A stretch of DNA of 33,718 nt, taken from positions 1 through 33,718 of the forward strand of contig JACQEG010000032.1 of assembly GCA_016200665.1 (NCBI GenBank). The letters are read 5' to 3'. Source of the DNA: Chloroflexota bacterium (lineage in GTDB: Bacteria > Chloroflexota > Limnocylindria > Limnocylindrales > CSP1-4). The notes beneath the pieces are model-generated. The model did not search any database. It was not told where the DNA came from and saw only the letters and a program-made list of their open reading frames with translations. Position numbers and translations under genes: made by a program. Of this stretch, positions 31,801 through 33,718 are shown in pieces. Position 1 is the first letter of the stretch, and each line of letters starts with the position of its first letter.

Positions 31801-32612
31801 AGCGCATCGCGAACCGCGCGGCGATGGGCTACGCCACCTACGCCGTGAACGGGTCCCTGCCTGCCTCCGACGTGCGGGATCGCTGCCTCACGTTCCTCGA
31901 TGCCGTCTCCGGCGACCGGCGGGCCGAGGCGGTCATCCTCGGCGCCCTGGCGCAGCTTCGGGCCATGGACGGCGAGTTCGACGAGGCCCGGACGATGGCC
32001 GAGCGAGCGCGGCAGCTGCTCCTCGATCTCGGCCCGAGCGCCATCGGGTTCGCCACCTCGATCGAGGCGTCACGCGTCGAGATGCTGGCCGGCAACCCGG
32101 CCGCCGCGGAAGAGCTGCTCCGCCGCGACAGCCGCGACCTGGAGACGCTCGGGGAGACGTATTTCCGCTCGACGATCGTCGGCAAGCTCGCGATCGTCCT
32201 CGCCTCGGCGGGTCGCGCCGACGAGGCGATCGAGGCCTCCGCGGTGGCCGAGGAGCTGTCGGGGTCGGACGACATCGAGGCGCAGATCCTGTGGCGGCTC
32301 GGTCGAAGTCGGGCGCTCATCGCGAAGCGCCGGCTCGAGGAGGCGGACGAGCTCGCGGCGCGGGCGGTGGAGCTCGCCGTCGAGACGGCGTCGCCGGTCT
32401 ACCTCGCCGACGCCCTGACGACGCGCGGCGACGTGCTCATCGCCCGGGATCGACCGGCCGAGGCCGCTCCGCTGTACGACCGGGCCGTCGCGCTGTACCG
32501 GTCGAAGGGCGATCGGGTCTCGGCGGCGGCGCTGGAACGGCGACTCGCCCCGACGGCCCAGGGCCGGCGAGGCGAGTCAGGTGGCGCGGGTCAAGGCGGG
32601 CCGCGAAGCTAG
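28848..32612 (+). CDS. Tandem class III cyclase domains + STAND/AAA ATPase + TPR protein
   Basis: A 1254-residue multidomain protein. Cyclase domain 1 (about 8-190) has both metal aspartates, Asp17 in TSDLKGST and Asp61 in EKIIGDAIVAVFG. Where the family has VNxAAR it reads VEISGV (Glu135, Val139). Cyclase domain 2 (about 208-395) lacks the first aspartate (VFALAK, Leu219) but has Lys259 and Asp263 in EKYIGDAVMAVFG, and Asn338 and Arg342 in VNTAARLE. The two sets are complementary, as in C1/C2 of mammalian cyclases. The usual purine-specifying Asp appears to be Leu, so cAMP or cGMP cannot be predicted. A STAND ATPase follows (Walker A GDAGVGKS with Lys439, Walker B FIIDDLQ, Asp557-558), then a winged region (about 660-800) and TPR-like helices (about 830-1240). 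No membrane segment is seen. It is cotranscribed with the MFS-CNB gene. Confidence 0.9.
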   Translation: MAGPAERRPTVTLVTSDLKGSTALGERLDPEALREVLNRYFSVMRVVFESHGGRIEKIIGDAIVAVFGLPEPADDDALRAVEAAAESMRALATLNDELEAGWGVRLVTRTGVASGEVTFGEDLEGQHVLLGPTVEISGVMEQNAPPLEVLLAESTRSLVADAIEVEVMEPVSPKGSTERLPAFRLVAVREREGHAERPLSAAEAVARDSRRTVSLVFALAKVHATTGEEPGPGVLRDVMSRYFDAMRTALEHHGGTVEKYIGDAVMAVFGLPVRHEDDALRAVRAAADMQDRLADLNVVFRTEFGLELDGHIGVNTGEVIATGDATSAQRLVTGDTVNTAARLEQAAGGGEIVLGELTHRLAREEIEVEPIPPLTLKGKAEPVPAYRLVRVGRRSSTTSATPFVGRASEMARLRATLAGAIGSGRAGLVSVVGDAGVGKSRLIREFAEQAADTALVLRGRCLPYGNGITFWPLNEAVGGTARIESDDSPAVAIGKIRSLLLEARSQATPADIDEVVDRVAAAINLTTAQFPVTELLWGARRLLEILSRERPLVFIIDDLQSAEATFLDLLDAVIESSTDARIVLLCSARREIAERHPDWSEAHAADTITLTPLSDAEAGTVVEELLGALDDAVRARIAMAAEGNPLYLEQIVSMLVETRAIERDGDRWVTRAGTDQLAIPPTVQALVAARLDALGSDERQVIEPASVIGLAFPEEALGQLVEETVRPDLDVELSSLAMKELIRRVQGGELVYRFGHGVIRDTAYGGLLKRVRAALHERFVVWAERVNRERGRETEFEEILGYHLEQAYRYRTEIGVIDDHARDVADRAAAKLGNAGRRALDRSDLSAATSLLARAIALQEKSDRRRVELLIELSEAHLAAGGLDDARAAAREAIEDATVLEDERLVMLGGVADWVIDVFLGAAPPAETLERAQRAVDLFERLGDEGALARAWRLMAWQHGSMGRVDDAANDCLHGAEHGVEAGDKRIANRAAMGYATYAVNGSLPASDVRDRCLTFLDAVSGDRRAEAVILGALAQLRAMDGEFDEARTMAERARQLLLDLGPSAIGFATSIEASRVEMLAGNPAAAEELLRRDSRDLETLGETYFRSTIVGKLAIVLASAGRADEAIEASAVAEELSGSDDIEAQILWRLGRSRALIAKRRLEEADELAARAVELAVETASPVYLADALTTRGDVLIARDRPAEAAPLYDRAVALYRSKGDRVSAAALERRLAPTAQGRRGESGGAGQGGPRS

Positions 32613-33718
32613 AAGAGCTTGCCGGACCCGTTCTTGGCGGTCTTGAAGTAGATCTCCACGTAGGCGGTCGAGGTCCCGCCACCCACCAGCGTGAAGTCGG
32701 CGCATGGGATCCCCGGCTTGGAGCACGAGGTCTTGTTGACGTTGAAGAACGTCTCGTAGTCGTTCGGGTGGAGGATCGGGTCGTACGTCTCGAAGAAGTG
32801 GATGAAGCCGGTCTTCGTCGAGAGCTTGAACGAGGCGTCGACGGGGAACTGCGCGACCCACACGAAGTACGGGTCGACGTTGTTGCCCTGGTTGACATGG
32901 ACCGTCGAGGCGCCCGGGCTGCAGGTCGTGATGGAGGTCGGGCAGGATGGCCCGGCCGTCGTCTCGTCGATCGAGACGACGAACTGCGACGTCGACGTCA
33001 GGGCGAACAGGTCGACCGACGTCGTGATGCCGTTGGGAACAAGCGGGCTGATCGGCCCGTGGTTCTTGTCGAACAGGCCGGCGATCCTGCCAGCACCGGT
33101 GACGTAGTAGTCCGTCACGGCGTGGTTCGGGAAGTCGCCGCTCGGCTCGTCGCCGTAGGCATAGAAGGTGTTGTTGTTGCTGCCGACGTTGCCGCCGACC
33201 GCCTCGGCCACCTTCCCGGAGACCACGAGGGCCGGGCACGGCGCGAGCGTGAAACTGGTGAGCGTGTCGAAGCACGACGAATCATGGTCTCGGGTGTTGC
33301 CCGCGCGAACGACGATCCGGATCGACGCGCTGGCGCCTCGGCCCAGGTTCCCGAAGTTACAGCTCAGGCCGGTATACGCACCCGCGGTCCCGTTCGTCGT
33401 GCAGGTTGGCGCCGCGCCCGTCAGCGACGCATACGAGACGATCGTCCACCCCGCCGGAAGCTCCGGCCCGGCAACGCCGTTGTCGTCGGCGATGAGGTCG
33501 CCGAAACCGAGCGCCGCCGAGGTGAGCGTCTGCTTGCCGAGGTTCTTGAGCAGGACATCGAAGTAGCTCGTGTAGCCGCTGCTGACGGCCGTCGGGTGGA
33601 CGAGATAAGTCGGACAGGTCGTGTTGTAGGTCTCGCCCGTCGAGAACGTCATCGGATTGCAGTTCACGAGGGCTGGATCGCCGACGTAGAGCAGCCGGGT
33701 ATTCGCCGCGGATACCAC
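32609..33718 (-). CDS. Cysteine-rich exported protein, partial (5' end beyond window)
   Basis: Function not recognised. The frame is open to the right edge of the window (369 codons seen). A GTG at the very edge is not convincing as a start, because no signal peptide follows and the sequence already looks like a mature domain. An immunoglobulin-like or DUF11-type segment (YFDVLLKNLGKQTLTSAALG, about 52-71) is followed by several Ser/Thr/Asn-rich beta-type regions with cysteine pairs (for example CNPM/TTCPT, CTTN/LSCNF, SSCFD/APCPA, SCPT/TTCSP, TSCSK/IPCAD). The C terminus (EIYFKTAKNGSGKLF) has no anchor or sortase motif. Disulfides suggest secretion. Its TAG stop and the cyclase TAG stop share a CTAG, so the two genes converge with no gap. 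Confidence 0.7.
   Translation of the reverse strand: MVSAANTRLLYVGDPALVNCNPMTFSTGETYNTTCPTYLVHPTAVSSGYTSYFDVLLKNLGKQTLTSAALGFGDLIADDNGVAGPELPAGWTIVSYASLTGAAPTCTTNGTAGAYTGLSCNFGNLGRGASASIRIVVRAGNTRDHDSSCFDTLTSFTLAPCPALVVSGKVAEAVGGNVGSNNNTFYAYGDEPSGDFPNHAVTDYYVTGAGRIAGLFDKNHGPISPLVPNGITTSVDLFALTSTSQFVVSIDETTAGPSCPTSITTCSPGASTVHVNQGNNVDPYFVWVAQFPVDASFKLSTKTGFIHFFETYDPILHPNDYETFFNVNKTSCSKPGIPCADFTLVGGGTSTAYVEIYFKTAKNGSGKLF

Noticed and set aside
33718-33718. GTG at the window edge as the start of the exported protein
   Set aside because: It is at the last base of the window, has no signal peptide after it, and no upstream sequence to judge. The gene is treated as partial.

Overview
The window is 33.7 kb of gene-dense DNA of very high G+C (roughly 70% by eye) on a bacterial chromosome. 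No rRNA, tRNA, CRISPR array, insertion sequence or phage gene was recognised. Composition, leaderless promoters with TANNNT hexamers 5-10 nt before start codons, GGAGG-type ribosome sites elsewhere, and MFS transporters fused to cyclic-nucleotide-binding domains suggest a Chloroflexota lineage (Limnocylindria-like), with a high-GC actinobacterium as the alternative. This assignment is inference. Twenty-seven protein genes are described; the first and last run off the window.

Layout: (1) 1-2111, minus strand: membrane protein, O-methyltransferase and a MoaD-MoaE fusion (molybdopterin synthase), probably one operon. (2) 2185-5520, plus: metallo-beta-lactamase-fold hydrolase, then a membrane GGDEF-EAL protein. 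(3) 5571-9881, minus: catabolic-type acetolactate synthase, and a secreted anchored protein whose stop overlaps the start of a second membrane GGDEF-EAL protein. (4) 10130-13526: MscL with a zinc ribbon, an aldehyde dehydrogenase whose frame lacks a stop where the family ends (a SHOCT protein lies out of frame in its tail), and a MarP-like membrane serine protease. (5) 13514-19735: DUF885 metallohydrolase, a single-domain cyclic-nucleotide-binding (CNB) protein divergent from an MFS-CNB fusion, a small membrane protein, an M20 peptidase and a membrane-anchored cupredoxin. (6) 19744-24580: a MarR regulator divergent from fabD and two fabF paralogues, then a hotdog thioesterase. (7) 24592-33718: copper ATPase with a palindrome over its start, a second MFS-CNB fusion, a tandem-cyclase/STAND-ATPase/TPR protein 3 nt behind it, and a convergent cysteine-rich exported protein.

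The main theme is second-messenger signalling. Two GGDEF-EAL proteins can make or degrade c-di-GMP. Three CNB proteins, two of them joined to transporters, keep the Gly-Glu and Arg of the cyclic-nucleotide pocket. One class III cyclase protein is encoded directly behind an MFS-CNB gene. Its first cyclase domain keeps both metal aspartates but lacks the catalytic Asn/Arg; the second keeps Asn/Arg but lacks the first aspartate. This is the split seen between C1 and C2 of mammalian adenylyl cyclases, so the two domains could form one composite site. The pair looks like a candidate cyclic-nucleotide-controlled transporter module, which is the most interesting lead here.

The fab genes supply malonyl-ACP and chain elongation, perhaps under the MarR regulator through two related dyads in the shared promoter. 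The copper ATPase and cupredoxin indicate copper handling. MarP, MscL and the signalling proteins point to envelope and stress physiology.
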